Shown here in pieces: positions 8,448 through 16,448 of a DNA stretch of 64,000 nucleotides. Made by a program: the position numbers and the translations under genes. This DNA comes from Streptomyces sp. ALI-76-A (GTDB taxonomy: Bacteria; Actinomycetota; Actinomycetes; Streptomycetales; Streptomycetaceae). The notes beneath the pieces are model-generated. The model was not told the DNA's origin. It ran no database searches and saw only the letters and a list, made by a program, of their open reading frames with translations. The DNA lies in the NCBI RefSeq assembly GCF_030287445.1, contig NZ_JASVWB010000004.1:1411501-1475500 (forward strand), read 5' to 3'. How positions within the stretch are numbered: the stretch's first letter is position 1; the number at the start of each line of letters is the position of its first letter.

Positions 8448-9899
8448 TCAGTTGTCCAGCAGCGTCGTCAGCCGCGCGCGCTGCAGCTTTCCGGTGGCCC
8501 CGCGGGGCAGTGCGGGGACGACGCACAGGCGCCGGGGCCACTTGTGCCGGGCGAGCCGGCCGTCGAGGTGACCGCGGACGTCGTCCAGGGTCGGCGTACC
8601 GGAGTCGGTGACGAGGAAGGCGGTCACGACCTCACCCCAGACCGGGTCCGGCGCCCCGGACACGGCTACCTCGACGACACCGGGGAAGTCGGCGAGGGCG
8701 TTCTCGACCTCGGCGGGATCGACGTTCTCCCCGCCGGTGATGATGGTGTCCTTGAGCCGGCCGACGACCGAGAGGCGGCCCTCCGCGTCGAACCGTCCGC
8801 GGTCCCCGGTGTGGAACCAGCCCTCCCGATCGGCCACGGGCACCGTTCCGGCGGCGGTCCAGTACGCGTCCGCCACCGACGGCCCCCGCACCCAGATCTC
8901 ACCGGAGGAACCGGCCAGGGCGGTCGACCCGGTCGCGTCCACGACCCTCAACTCGACCTGGGGAACCGACGATCCGGTGGAGTTCGCCGTCTCGTCGGGC
9001 GCGGAGTACGTCACGCCGGCGCTGGTCTCCGTCAGGCCGTAGGAGTTGATCACACCGATCCCGCGCGCTCGGAACTGCTCGCGGGTGGCGGTCTGGGCCG
9101 GCGATCCGCCGGACAGGATCCACCGCAGCGTGTCCAGGTCGCCGCTGCCGAAGCGGGGGTGGCGGGCCAGCAGGGCGGACATGGCCGGCACGGCGAAGGC
9201 ACAGGTGACCTTGTGGCCGAGGACCAGGTCGATGAACAGGTCCGGGTCGAAGCGCGGGGCCAGGATCACCGTCCCGCGCCGTGCCCAGGTGTACTGCGGA
9301 AGCCCGCCGAGCACGGCGACGTGGGCCAGCGGCGTGGAGACGAGGGCGGTGTCGTCCTCGCCGACGGGCAGCCGCGACAGGCCGCCCGCCATGCTCCAGT
9401 ACAGGTTGTCGTGGGTCAGCGCGACGCCCTTGGGACGGCCCGAGGTGCCGGACGTGAACGCGATGATCGCGATGTCCGAGCCGGTCGGGGGCTCTCCGGC
9501 GACGGGCGCGGACGGCTCGTCGTCGACGTGCAGGTCGTCCCACGTCAGGCGGATGCCCGTCCCGTCCGGGAATCCCTCGCCGCCCACCACCGCACGCGGC
9601 GCGGTTTCCTCGCAGACGACGGTGAGCTCGCCCTCGGTCACCTGCGGGTGCAGCGGCACGAGCACCGCCCCCATCCGCGTCACCGCGAACAGCGTGATCA
9701 GGGCCTCGGGCCGGGCCGCGCCCTGCATCACCACGCGATCGCCCTTGCGTACCCCGTACTTGTCGAGGCGGGCCGCGGTCCGCCGTACGGCCAGGTCCAG
9801 TTCGGCATAGGTCCAGGTCCGGTCCTCGAAGACGAGGGCGGTCCGGGACCCGGCCTCGACCGCGGTGGTGAGGAGGTGGGCGCCGAAGGTGCTCGTCAT
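8448..9899 (-). CDS. acyl-CoA ligase (AMP-forming)
   Basis: A 483-aa ANL-superfamily ligase that activates a carboxylic acid with ATP and joins it to CoA. The motifs run in order: P-loop FTSGTSGRPKGVALTH (about 160-175), SYGLTETSAG, TGDRGRFD, hinge GRLKDTIITGGENVDPAE, and the C-terminal catalytic Lys in GATGKLQRA. Its length is a little short (families run 500-560), but all core motifs are present. ATG at 9899 overlaps the stop of the ferredoxin reductase gene (ATGA). The context suggests an aromatic or ring-cleavage-derived acid as substrate. The specificity pocket cannot be read by eye. Confidence 0.9.
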   Translation of the reverse strand: MTSTFGAHLLTTAVEAGSRTALVFEDRTWTYAELDLAVRRTAARLDKYGVRKGDRVVMQGAARPEALITLFAVTRMGAVLVPLHPQVTEGELTVVCEETAPRAVVGGEGFPDGTGIRLTWDDLHVDDEPSAPVAGEPPTGSDIAIIAFTSGTSGRPKGVALTHDNLYWSMAGGLSRLPVGEDDTALVSTPLAHVAVLGGLPQYTWARRGTVILAPRFDPDLFIDLVLGHKVTCAFAVPAMSALLARHPRFGSGDLDTLRWILSGGSPAQTATREQFRARGIGVINSYGLTETSAGVTYSAPDETANSTGSSVPQVELRVVDATGSTALAGSSGEIWVRGPSVADAYWTAAGTVPVADREGWFHTGDRGRFDAEGRLSVVGRLKDTIITGGENVDPAEVENALADFPGVVEVAVSGAPDPVWGEVVTAFLVTDSGTPTLDDVRGHLDGRLARHKWPRRLCVVPALPRGATGKLQRARLTTLLDN

Positions 9900-11137
9900 G
9901 CCCTCACCTCCGCCGCGCGTCTGGCCCGGGCGAGAGCGCCGAGAGTCGTCCCCGCCAGGTCGCCGGCCAAGACCGGCGTCCGACGCTCCAGCAACCGGCG
10001 GGCCGCCAGATGTTCGGCGGGCCAGTTCAAGGTCTCCACGGCCACCAGCAGACCGTCGCGGAAGGCGTACCCGGCCAGCCGCTCCGGGGAGTCGCCGGGC
10101 ACGAGGCGCACCTCGTCGGCAGGGGAACGCAGCCCGGCGATCTGCAACTTGACGTCGCCCTGGTCGCTCCAGAACCACGGCAGACTCTCGTACGAGGCGG
10201 GCGAGCCGGCGATGCGTCGGCCGACCAGCGTCCCCTGGTCGATGGCGTTCTGCACCGACTCCAGCCGGACCAGCCCCTCCGCGTGCGGATGCGGATGGCG
10301 AGCGCAGTCACCGACGGCGGAGATCCGGGGATCGGTGACCGAGCGCAGCTGCTCGTCCACGACCACGCCGTCCGCCACGGCGAGTCCGGCCTCCCCGGCC
10401 AGGTCGTCCCGGGGGATGGCGCCGATGCCGTAGACGACGAGGTCGGCGGCCAGGACCTCGCGGTCCGTGACGACCCGCTCCACCCGGCCCGGTCCCTCCA
10501 GGGCCCGTACGCCCGTCCCGGTCAGGACCCGGACACCGGCATGCTCGTGCCGTTCCCGCAGAGGGCGCTCCAGCTCCGGTGACACGGCCCGGCTCAGCAA
10601 CCGGTCGGCCAGCTCCAGCACGGTCACCCGTGCGCCGCGTGCCAACGCGACCCGGGCCAGCTCGAGGCCGATGAACCCGCCGCCGACGACGACCACGTCA
10701 CGGGCCGTCGTCAGTGCCCGGCCGATTGTCAGGGCGTCGTCGAGTGAGCGCACGGCGTGGATGCCGTCCAGCTCGGCGCCGGGGACGGGCAGCGGACGGT
10801 TGCGCGCGCCGGTCGCCAGCACGAGATGGGCGTAGGGAACGCGGGCCCCGGTGCGGGAGACGACCGTGGCGGCGGCGGTGTCGAGGGCGACCACGTCGTC
10901 CCCGAGCCGCAGGTCGATGTTCCGCTCGCGGTAGAAGGACTCCGGCACCAGCTCGACGCGGAGACCCTCCGGCTCGGTGTGGGCCTTCTTCGACAACGGC
11001 GGCCGCTGGTAAGGCAGATGGGGCTCGGCGGCGAACACGCTGACCGGACCGTCGTAGCCGGATGCGCGCAGTGTCGACACGACGCTGAACGCGGCCTGCC
11101 CGCCGCCGACGACGACCACGCCCGCCGCGCTCGTCAT
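9896..11137 (-). CDS. FAD-dependent ferredoxin reductase for a P450
   Basis: A 413-aa NAD(P)H:ferredoxin oxidoreductase of the putidaredoxin-reductase type. It has an N-terminal FAD motif VVVGGGQAAFS, LPYQRPPLSK (flavin region), a second Rossmann motif VVVGGGFIGLELA for NADH, and SAVGDCA before the C-terminal interface domain. It passes electrons from NAD(P)H to the [2Fe-2S] ferredoxin encoded directly upstream (ATGA overlap), which then reduces the P450. All three components are adjacent, so this is a complete class I P450 system. Confidence 0.93.
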   Translation of the reverse strand: MTSAAGVVVVGGGQAAFSVVSTLRASGYDGPVSVFAAEPHLPYQRPPLSKKAHTEPEGLRVELVPESFYRERNIDLRLGDDVVALDTAAATVVSRTGARVPYAHLVLATGARNRPLPVPGAELDGIHAVRSLDDALTIGRALTTARDVVVVGGGFIGLELARVALARGARVTVLELADRLLSRAVSPELERPLRERHEHAGVRVLTGTGVRALEGPGRVERVVTDREVLAADLVVYGIGAIPRDDLAGEAGLAVADGVVVDEQLRSVTDPRISAVGDCARHPHPHAEGLVRLESVQNAIDQGTLVGRRIAGSPASYESLPWFWSDQGDVKLQIAGLRSPADEVRLVPGDSPERLAGYAFRDGLLVAVETLNWPAEHLAARRLLERRTPVLAGDLAGTTLGALARARRAAEVRA

Positions 11138-11457
11138 ACCTGCTCCTCGGGTACGTGGACGACCAGGCCGTCGAGGGCGTCGGAGAGGTGGATCTGGCAG
11201 CTGAGCCGACTGGTGGGCCGCCGTTCGGCGGCGGTGAAGTCCAGCATCTCGTCCTCGACGTCGTTCGGCGGGCCTACCAGCTCGGCCTGTGCCGAGTCGA
11301 CGTAGACGTGGCAGGTGGCGCAGGAGGCGTTGCCGCCGCACTCGGCGACGATGCCCGCGACGCCGCCTGAGACGGCCGCCTGCATGAGCACGGTCCCCGA
11401 CACGGCAATGACTTTGCGTTCGGTCCCGTCGGGCAGCTGGAAGATGACGGTGGGCAT
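11134..11457 (-). CDS. [2Fe-2S] ferredoxin, adrenodoxin/putidaredoxin type
   Basis: A 107-aa ferredoxin. Cluster ligands are visible in ECGGNASCATCHVYVD (three Cys, about residues 40-49) with the fourth in RLSCQIHLSD near 86. This is the vertebrate/putidaredoxin-type electron carrier used by class I P450s. The full family length is present. The gene sits between the P450 and its reductase and is coupled to the reductase by ATGA. The 100-bp gap upstream to the P450 stop includes a short palindromic stretch (TTGATCGGTCGATCGA), which might be a local regulatory or processing site. Confidence 0.93.
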   Translation of the reverse strand: MPTVIFQLPDGTERKVIAVSGTVLMQAAVSGGVAGIVAECGGNASCATCHVYVDSAQAELVGPPNDVEDEMLDFTAAERRPTSRLSCQIHLSDALDGLVVHVPEEQV

Positions 11458-11557
11458 GAAGTCCTCCCGATGGGGACGGCTCAGGCGGCTCTACCTTCTT
11501 GATCGGTCGATCGAGCCATTCGTGCAGTTGGGTCGCCCAGGGTGCTGGGTGTGACTG

Positions 11558-12784
11558 TCATGCGGTTGCTTGCCAGGTGACGTCGAGCGAGGTGAGCCCG
11601 CGGAAGACCCAGCCGTCCAGGCTGCCCGCGGCGGAGCCGCTGTCGGATGCTGTCGCGCCGTCGTCGAGGCGGAGTCCCTTCAGACGGCTGAAGACGAGGG
11701 GCCAGGCGATGGCGCTGACCTCGTGGCGCGCGACCCATGCGCCCATGCAGAAGTGCGGTCCGCCGCCGAAGGCGAGGTGGGGGCGGTGCGGGCGGTCGAG
11801 GTCGAACTCGTCGGCCCGTTCGAAGACCGACTCGTCGCGGTTGCCCGAGGCGATGACGAGGGCGACGCGGCTGCCCGCGGGCAGGGTGACGCCGGCTATC
11901 TCGTAGTCCTGCGTGAGCTGGCGGGGATACATGCCGATCGGCGAGATCCAGCGGGCGGTCTCCTCGAAGACCCGCTTCCAGGCCGATGGGTCCTTGAGTG
12001 CCCGGTCCAGAGCGTCGGGCCGTTGAAGCAGCGCCCAGGCGCCCACGCCGAACACGTCGCGCGGCTCGTTGACGCCTCCGCCGATGATGACCTTGACGTT
12101 GTTCTGGATCTCGGCGAGTTCCACCGGGTCAGCCGCGTGGACCATGGAGGAGATCACCGAGCCGTCGGGCTCGCGGCGTGTGACCTCCGCCATTTCGGCC
12201 ACCGCTTCCTCGATGGCCCGGGTCGCGCGCTCGGCGCGGAGCCAGATGTCGGGGTCGTCGGCGTAGTTGCTGTTGCCGTCCATCATCGCCCGCGACCAGT
12301 CGGCGATGTCGTCGGCGCTCGCGTTGCGCAGGCCCAGTACCAGTGCCAGGTTGGCGGCGACGAGCGGCTCGGCGAAGTCGCGTATGAGGTCGCCCTCGCC
12401 GCGGCCGGCGATCCGGTCGAGCAGCTTGTGCGCGGTGCGCTCGAAGGCGGCGGCCCACTGGTCGCGGACCTGGCGGGGTCGGGTGGGCGGCTCGGCCGCG
12501 GCCCGCAGACGCCGGTGGTCCGGGTCGTCCTCGCGGAGCATGTTGGGGCCGACCGTGCGCAGCAGCAGCGAGCCCTCCTCGCGGGAGCTGAAGACCTCGG
12601 GCAGCTTCTCGGCGTGGACGATGTCGTCGTACCGGGTGAGCAGGTGCCGTCCCACCGAGGGGACCCAGGCGAGCGGGGCGGTGCGGCGCAGCTCGGCGTA
12701 GGCGGGGTAGGGGTCGCGGCGCAGCTCGGCGAGATCGAGCTCGACGACGGGCGCGCCGGGCGCCGCCGTCGTCAGGGCGCTCAT
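11558..12784 (-). CDS. cytochrome P450, resembling aromatic O-demethylases (CYP255-like)
   Basis: A 408-aa bacterial P450. The haem loop is AFGGGPHFCMGAWVARHE with the thiolate Cys at about 346. The ExxR helix is FEETARW. The I-helix reads IGGGVNEPRDVFG, so the usual acid-alcohol pair (D/E-T) is replaced by Asn-Glu-Pro. A comparable I-helix and a C-terminus of the form FRG-TSL-VTW are, from memory, features of the guaiacol demethylase GcoA group (CYP255). That makes an aryl-ether O-demethylase a reasonable guess, not a demonstrated fact. GcoA uses a fused reductase; here separate ferredoxin and reductase genes follow. It is coupled (ATGA) to the upstream cupin gene. Confidence 0.92.
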   Translation of the reverse strand: MSALTTAAPGAPVVELDLAELRRDPYPAYAELRRTAPLAWVPSVGRHLLTRYDDIVHAEKLPEVFSSREEGSLLLRTVGPNMLREDDPDHRRLRAAAEPPTRPRQVRDQWAAAFERTAHKLLDRIAGRGEGDLIRDFAEPLVAANLALVLGLRNASADDIADWSRAMMDGNSNYADDPDIWLRAERATRAIEEAVAEMAEVTRREPDGSVISSMVHAADPVELAEIQNNVKVIIGGGVNEPRDVFGVGAWALLQRPDALDRALKDPSAWKRVFEETARWISPIGMYPRQLTQDYEIAGVTLPAGSRVALVIASGNRDESVFERADEFDLDRPHRPHLAFGGGPHFCMGAWVARHEVSAIAWPLVFSRLKGLRLDDGATASDSGSAAGSLDGWVFRGLTSLDVTWQATA

Positions 12785-13311
12785 GAGGTGGCTCCCGTGC
12801 CCATCAGGACGAAGAACACCGTGGCGGGCTCCTCGCCGAGGTTGCGCCAGGCGTGCCGGGTGGCGTTCTGCACGATGAGGTCACCGGGCTTCAGTACCGC
12901 GGTCTCGCCGCCGTCGAGGTCGAGGACGATCTCGCCGCTCAGGACGACGCCGTAGTCGACGGTGGGTGTGGTGTGCATGCCGGGGTTGTCGGGCTCGAAG
13001 AGCTCGGCGAGGCCGGGGCTGGCCTCCAGCTGCTCGGCGGCCGCGGCCGCGGGGTCCCAGCTCGGGTCGGCGTAGACACTGGCCGGCGGGAAGGTGACGG
13101 TCAGCGCGACGGTCTCGCCCGGAGCGGGCACGAAGGACTTCAGGGACGCCGTCGGGTCGGCCGACGGGAGGGCGGGTGCGGCCGTGTTCCACACGAGGGA
13201 CCGGGCGAAGCCGGGGGTATGGGTGAACTGGCGGGTGCGCGGCGGCTCGCCGTCACTGACGATCACGGGCTTGCCGCTCGGGCTGACACCGGTGACGACT
13301 CGACGGACCAT
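12781..13311 (-). CDS. cupin-domain protein heading the P450 operon
   Basis: A 176-aa protein with a C-terminal cupin barrel: HTTPTVDYGVVLSGEIVLDL (metal-site region) and KPGDLIVQNATRHAWRN with the second His motif. The N-terminal half (MVRRVVTGVSPSGKPVI...) matches a class of small actinobacterial cupins often found beside aromatic-degradation genes. It may be an isomerase, a small dioxygenase or a sensor; the family alone does not decide. A ribosome site GGGAGAG precedes the ATG. The promoter region upstream (13338-13371) shares an operator-like sequence with the divergent promoter at 15466-15508. Confidence 0.85.
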   Translation of the reverse strand: MVRRVVTGVSPSGKPVIVSDGEPPRTRQFTHTPGFARSLVWNTAAPALPSADPTASLKSFVPAPGETVALTVTFPPASVYADPSWDPAAAAAEQLEASPGLAELFEPDNPGMHTTPTVDYGVVLSGEIVLDLDGGETAVLKPGDLIVQNATRHAWRNLGEEPATVFFVLMGTGATS

Positions 13312-13337
13312 GATTCTCTCCCTTGAGAAACCAACCT

Positions 13338-13371
13338 ACTGTTAGACGCTTGACGGTAAAGGTTCTTACTG
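13338..13371. promoter_or_regulatory. second copy of the putative MarR operator
   Basis: On the minus strand CCTTTACCGTCAAGCGTCT followed by AACAGTA repeats, with few changes, the sequence at 15479-15505 (CCTTGACCGTCAAGGGTCT then AACAAAT). It is flanked by a partial mirror half (AGTAAGAACC). A possible -35 TTTACC lies in it, with -10-like TAGGTT 16 bp on. It is the likely promoter/operator of the cupin-P450-ferredoxin genes. Confidence 0.65.
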
Positions 13372-13434
13372 ATCTCGACGAGCGTGGTCCGGCGGCTCCG
13401 AGCACGAGTCGGTGGGCCGGTTCCCCGGGCCCGG

Positions 13435-13977
13435 TCACTCCGCGGGCGGGGTCTCCTGGTTGACCAGCGTACGCAGCAGGTGGACCAGTTCACTGAGCTG
13501 ATCGTCGCGGAGTACGGCGGTCCACGCCCGCTCGCGCTTCGTCTGCGCCTGGATGGCCAGCCGCAGTGTTTCCTGGCCCTCCGGGGTGAGCTCGACGAAC
13601 AGCTGACGCCGGTCGGTCTCGACGCGTTCACGCGTGACCAGGCCACGGCTCTCCAGGGTCGCCAGCGCGCTCGAGATGCTGGCTCGGGTGGACCCCGAGA
13701 CCCGGCCGATGTCCTGTTGGCCGAGCGGGCCGTAGATCCACAGGGCGTTCAGGATCCGGAAGCCCGCCCAGGTCAGGCCGAGCGGCCGGTGGACGTGCTT
13801 CTCGAAGTCCTTGGTCAGCCGGGCCTCGAGACGGGTGAGGTCGGTGACCATCTCGATCGCGTCGAGGTCCCGCGGATCGGTGGTGCCCAGCTCACGATGG
13901 TGGTGGCGCAGGAGCTCGGAGAACTCCCGGGTTCGGCTGGTGCCCGTGGTGCCCGGCTCGCGCACGGTGTCCGTCAC
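13435..13977 (-). CDS. MarR-family transcriptional regulator
   Basis: A 180-aa winged-helix regulator. The core is visible: LGLTWAGFRILNALW (about 73-87), recognition-helix region GRVSGSTRASISSALATLES, and wing RVETDRRQLFVELTPEG. GTG at 13977 is preceded by a GAAGG-type site and lies 23 bp after the FAA-hydrolase stop, so it is third in the leftward operon. MarR proteins usually repress divergent catabolic genes and are released by an aromatic ligand. The two related palindromes at 15466-15508 and 13338-13371 are the obvious candidate targets, which would mean control of its own operon, the dioxygenase arm and the P450 arm. Confidence 0.92.
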   Translation of the reverse strand: MTDTVREPGTTGTSRTREFSELLRHHHRELGTTDPRDLDAIEMVTDLTRLEARLTKDFEKHVHRPLGLTWAGFRILNALWIYGPLGQQDIGRVSGSTRASISSALATLESRGLVTRERVETDRRQLFVELTPEGQETLRLAIQAQTKRERAWTAVLRDDQLSELVHLLRTLVNQETPPAE

Positions 13978-14000
13978 GATCTCGCGCCTTCCGTTCGATT

Positions 14001-14849
14001 TCAACCGGCGATGACCGGGTTGACCATAGTGCCGACGCCGGTGACCTCGGTCCGCAGGACCTTGCCTTCGGTGAGGTAGAGGCGAGGTGTACGGCGGACT
14101 CCGCAGCCGGCCGGGGTGCCGGTGAAGATCAGGTCGCCCGGCTCGAACGTCACCCGCTTCGACAGCCAGGCGATCAGTTCGGGCACGCTGAAGATGAGGT
14201 CGGAGGTGCGGCCGCGCTGCACCTCGAGGTCGTCGACCCAGCCGGCCACCTCGATGTCGTCCGGGTCCTCGAACTCGTCGACGGTCACCAGATAGGGGCC
14301 TATCGGGCTGAAGGTGTCGTACGACTTCGGCAGCGTGAACTGGTTGATCGGCTTGCGCCACTGCTCCTTGCGGTCGCTGATGTCCTGGCCGGCGGTCACG
14401 CCCGCCACGTACGACCAGGCGTCGGCCTGCGAGATGTTCTTGCCGGTGCGGCCCATGACGACCACGAGTTCGGCTTCGTAGTCGACCTTGTCGTACTGCG
14501 GCTCCACGACGATCGCGTCGTAGGGGCCGACCACGGACGACGCGAACTTGGCGAACACCGACGGCTCGTCGGGGACCGGGAGATTCGACTCCTCGGCGTG
14601 CGCCCGGTAGTTGAGGGCGACCCCGATGGCCTTGTACGGCTTGGCGACCCGGCCCAGTTCGCGCGGGTCGAACTCCCGCCAGTCCGCCTCCGCGGCCCGC
14701 TCGGCGAGGGTGCGCAGCTCGTCCTGGAGGGACAGGTCGCAGAGCACCTCCAGGCGGGGCTCGATCGCCCCCTTGCTCGCGTTCGCGATGTCGAGGGCAC
14801 GGTCGTCGCGCACGACGACGGGGCGGCCGGCGAGGTTGGCGAGCTTCAT
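14001..14849 (-). CDS. fumarylacetoacetate hydrolase-family protein
   Basis: A 282-aa FAH-fold enzyme. Metal-site residues are visible: Glu pair in YEAELVVVMG (about 124-133) and Asp in GQDISDRKEQW; the catalytic His lies in NYRAHAEES. Members include fumarylpyruvate hydrolase, 2-hydroxyhepta-2,4-diene-1,7-dioate isomerase and 2-oxo-4-pentenoate-type hydratases, all of which process products of meta ring cleavage. With a two-domain extradiol dioxygenase transcribed divergently, a role in the lower meta pathway is likely. ATG at 14849 overlaps the upstream stop (ATGA). Confidence 0.9.
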   Translation of the reverse strand: MKLANLAGRPVVVRDDRALDIANASKGAIEPRLEVLCDLSLQDELRTLAERAAEADWREFDPRELGRVAKPYKAIGVALNYRAHAEESNLPVPDEPSVFAKFASSVVGPYDAIVVEPQYDKVDYEAELVVVMGRTGKNISQADAWSYVAGVTAGQDISDRKEQWRKPINQFTLPKSYDTFSPIGPYLVTVDEFEDPDDIEVAGWVDDLEVQRGRTSDLIFSVPELIAWLSKRVTFEPGDLIFTGTPAGCGVRRTPRLYLTEGKVLRTEVTGVGTMVNPVIAG

Positions 14850-15436
14850 GCGGGCACTTCCTTCTGAACGGCCTGGTCGGCGGGGTGGGGGAGGGGCAGG
14901 GTGAGGTCGCCCTGGACCTGGACGCAGAGCGTGTTGATGACGGTGGCGATGGTCAGGTACTGGCCGACGGTGTAGAGGACGTCGATGACCTGCTCGGTGC
15001 TCAGGTGGGCCGTCAGCCGGTTCCACAGCTCGTCGTCCACGCCCTGCCGGTCGACGAGCGAGTCGGTGGCGGTGAGCAGCACCCGGTCGAGGTCGTCGAG
15101 TCCGTCCCAGGCGCCGGTCGCGGCCGCCAGGATCGCCTCGTCGGACAGGCCGGCCCGGCGGGCGATACGCACGTGCTGGTCCCACTCGTAGGCCGCCTGC
15201 GCCCGGGCGGCGATCCGCAGGATCATCAGCTCCCGGGACGGCAGCGGCAGGGTGTTCTTGCCCAGCACATGGTTGCTGAAGACGAGGTAGCGGCGCAACG
15301 CGTCCTCGTGGTGGGCCAGGGTCGCCCAGATCGTGTGGATCCGGCCGTCCTGGTCGCGGTACGGCGCCAGCGACGCCAGTGTCTTCTCCTGCAGGTCGGT
15401 CTCGTCGACGGGCTGCAGGCGGGGTTTCTCCGGCAT
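14846..15436 (-). CDS. carboxymuconolactone decarboxylase-family protein
   Basis: A 196-aa protein of the CMD/AhpD fold. The signature lies at about 78-92 (AYEWDQHVRIARRAG), where the family's His and Glu sit but the AhpD CxxC pair is absent (so no peroxidase activity is expected). Such proteins may act as decarboxylases, isomerases or hydrolases in aromatic pathways. It opens the leftward operon and is preceded by ribosome site GAGGAGG. Its promoter (TTGACG, 17 bp, TACCTT) shares the palindrome at 15466-15508 with the divergent dioxygenase. Confidence 0.87.
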   Translation of the reverse strand: MPEKPRLQPVDETDLQEKTLASLAPYRDQDGRIHTIWATLAHHEDALRRYLVFSNHVLGKNTLPLPSRELMILRIAARAQAAYEWDQHVRIARRAGLSDEAILAAATGAWDGLDDLDRVLLTATDSLVDRQGVDDELWNRLTAHLSTEQVIDVLYTVGQYLTIATVINTLCVQVQGDLTLPLPHPADQAVQKEVPA

Positions 15437-15465
15437 CGGAGTCCTCCTCGGCTCGATGACCGCAA

Positions 15466-15508
15466 GGTATTCGTCAGAGCCTTGACCGTCAAGGGTCTAA
15501 CAAATACC
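15466..15508. promoter_or_regulatory. 43-bp palindromic operator with back-to-back promoters
   Basis: The half-sites GGTATTCGTCAGAGCC and, read on the other strand, GGTATTTGTTAGACCC flank a perfect centre TTGACCGTCAA; 18 of 21 positions are symmetric about 15487. The centre supplies the -35 for both directions: rightward TTGACC-17 bp-TACCGT and leftward TTGACG-17 bp-TACCTT. The rightward start point would fall at or next to the dioxygenase ATG (15518), implying a leaderless mRNA. It is the best candidate site for the MarR protein at 13435-13977. Confidence 0.8.
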
Positions 15509-15517
15509 GTCTTCGCC

Positions 15518-16378
15518 ATGACGATCCAGAGCCTTGGTTACGTGGGGATCGGCACGCCCGATCCGACAGCGTGGGCGGAGTACGCCCGCACAGTGATAGG
15601 TCTCGCGGTCGAGACCGGGGACCCTGGTGGGCCCGTGCGCCATCGCCTGCGGATGGACCAGCATCCGTTCCGCATGTGGCTGACGGAGGCGGAGACCGGT
15701 GGTGTCACGGTCATCGGCTGGGAGGTCCGTGACGGGGCGGCGATCGACGAGATGACGGTGCGCCTCAAGGAGTCCGGCGTCGACGTGACGGCCGGCACCG
15801 AGGAGGAGTGCCGGGACCGGCAGGTGACCCGCATGGTGCACTTCGACGGCCCCCTCGGCATCCGCACCGAGCTGTTCTGCGGCCGTCGTCTCGCCCCGAG
15901 CCAGTTCGTGTCACCGCTGGGCGTCGACTTCGTGACCGGCGAGCAGGGACTCGGGCACGTGGTGATGAAGACGCCGCACGTCCAGGAGGCGGTGGACTTC
16001 TACTGCGACGTACTGGGCTTCCGGCTCAGCGACACCGCCGACTACCCCTGGGGCACGTTCTACTTCCTCGGCTGCAACCCCCGGCACCACAGCATCGCCT
16101 TCATCCGCTCGTACAGGAACGAGGGCACCCACCACATCCTGTGCGAGGTGACCACCCCGGAAGAGGTCGGCCGCGCCCTGGACCGGACGCGTGAACACGA
16201 CGTCGAACTCATGGCCACGCTCGGCAAGCACGCCAACGACGGGATGTTCTCCTTCTACATGACCTCACCGGCCGGCTTCGGCATCGAGATCGGCGCGGGC
16301 GGCGTGCAGGTCGACGAGAGCACCTGGGTGAGCCGTACGTACACGGCCGACATCTGGGGTCACCACCCGGTCCCGTAG
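15518..16378 (+). CDS. two-domain extradiol ring-cleavage dioxygenase (VOC superfamily)
   Basis: A 286-aa type I extradiol dioxygenase like BphC/2,3-dihydroxybiphenyl dioxygenases. Iron ligands are His in GLGHVVMKTP (about 150), His in GTHHILCEV (about 207) and Glu in GFGIEIGAGG (about 258), all in the C-terminal domain, as expected. It would open a catechol-type ring next to the hydroxyls. No ribosome site precedes the ATG, and the predicted transcription start coincides with it, so translation is probably leaderless. It is transcribed away from the FAA-hydrolase operon from a shared palindromic promoter and followed by an aldehyde dehydrogenase. Confidence 0.92.
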   Translation: MTIQSLGYVGIGTPDPTAWAEYARTVIGLAVETGDPGGPVRHRLRMDQHPFRMWLTEAETGGVTVIGWEVRDGAAIDEMTVRLKESGVDVTAGTEEECRDRQVTRMVHFDGPLGIRTELFCGRRLAPSQFVSPLGVDFVTGEQGLGHVVMKTPHVQEAVDFYCDVLGFRLSDTADYPWGTFYFLGCNPRHHSIAFIRSYRNEGTHHILCEVTTPEEVGRALDRTREHDVELMATLGKHANDGMFSFYMTSPAGFGIEIGAGGVQVDESTWVSRTYTADIWGHHPVP

Positions 16379-16448
16379 CGGACTGCGGGGCGAGCCGCCC
16401 CTCCACGTAGTCAACCCCGACCCCTCCGACGAAAGCGGGCCGCATCCC

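Noticed and set aside
8436..10433. 665-codon plus-strand open frame
   Set aside because: Antisense to the acyl-CoA ligase and ferredoxin reductase; no domain resemblance.
11480..11557. TTGATCGGTCGATCGA as a specific operator between P450 and ferredoxin
   Set aside because: Short palindromes with GATC/CGATCG are frequent at this base composition, and no second copy was seen.
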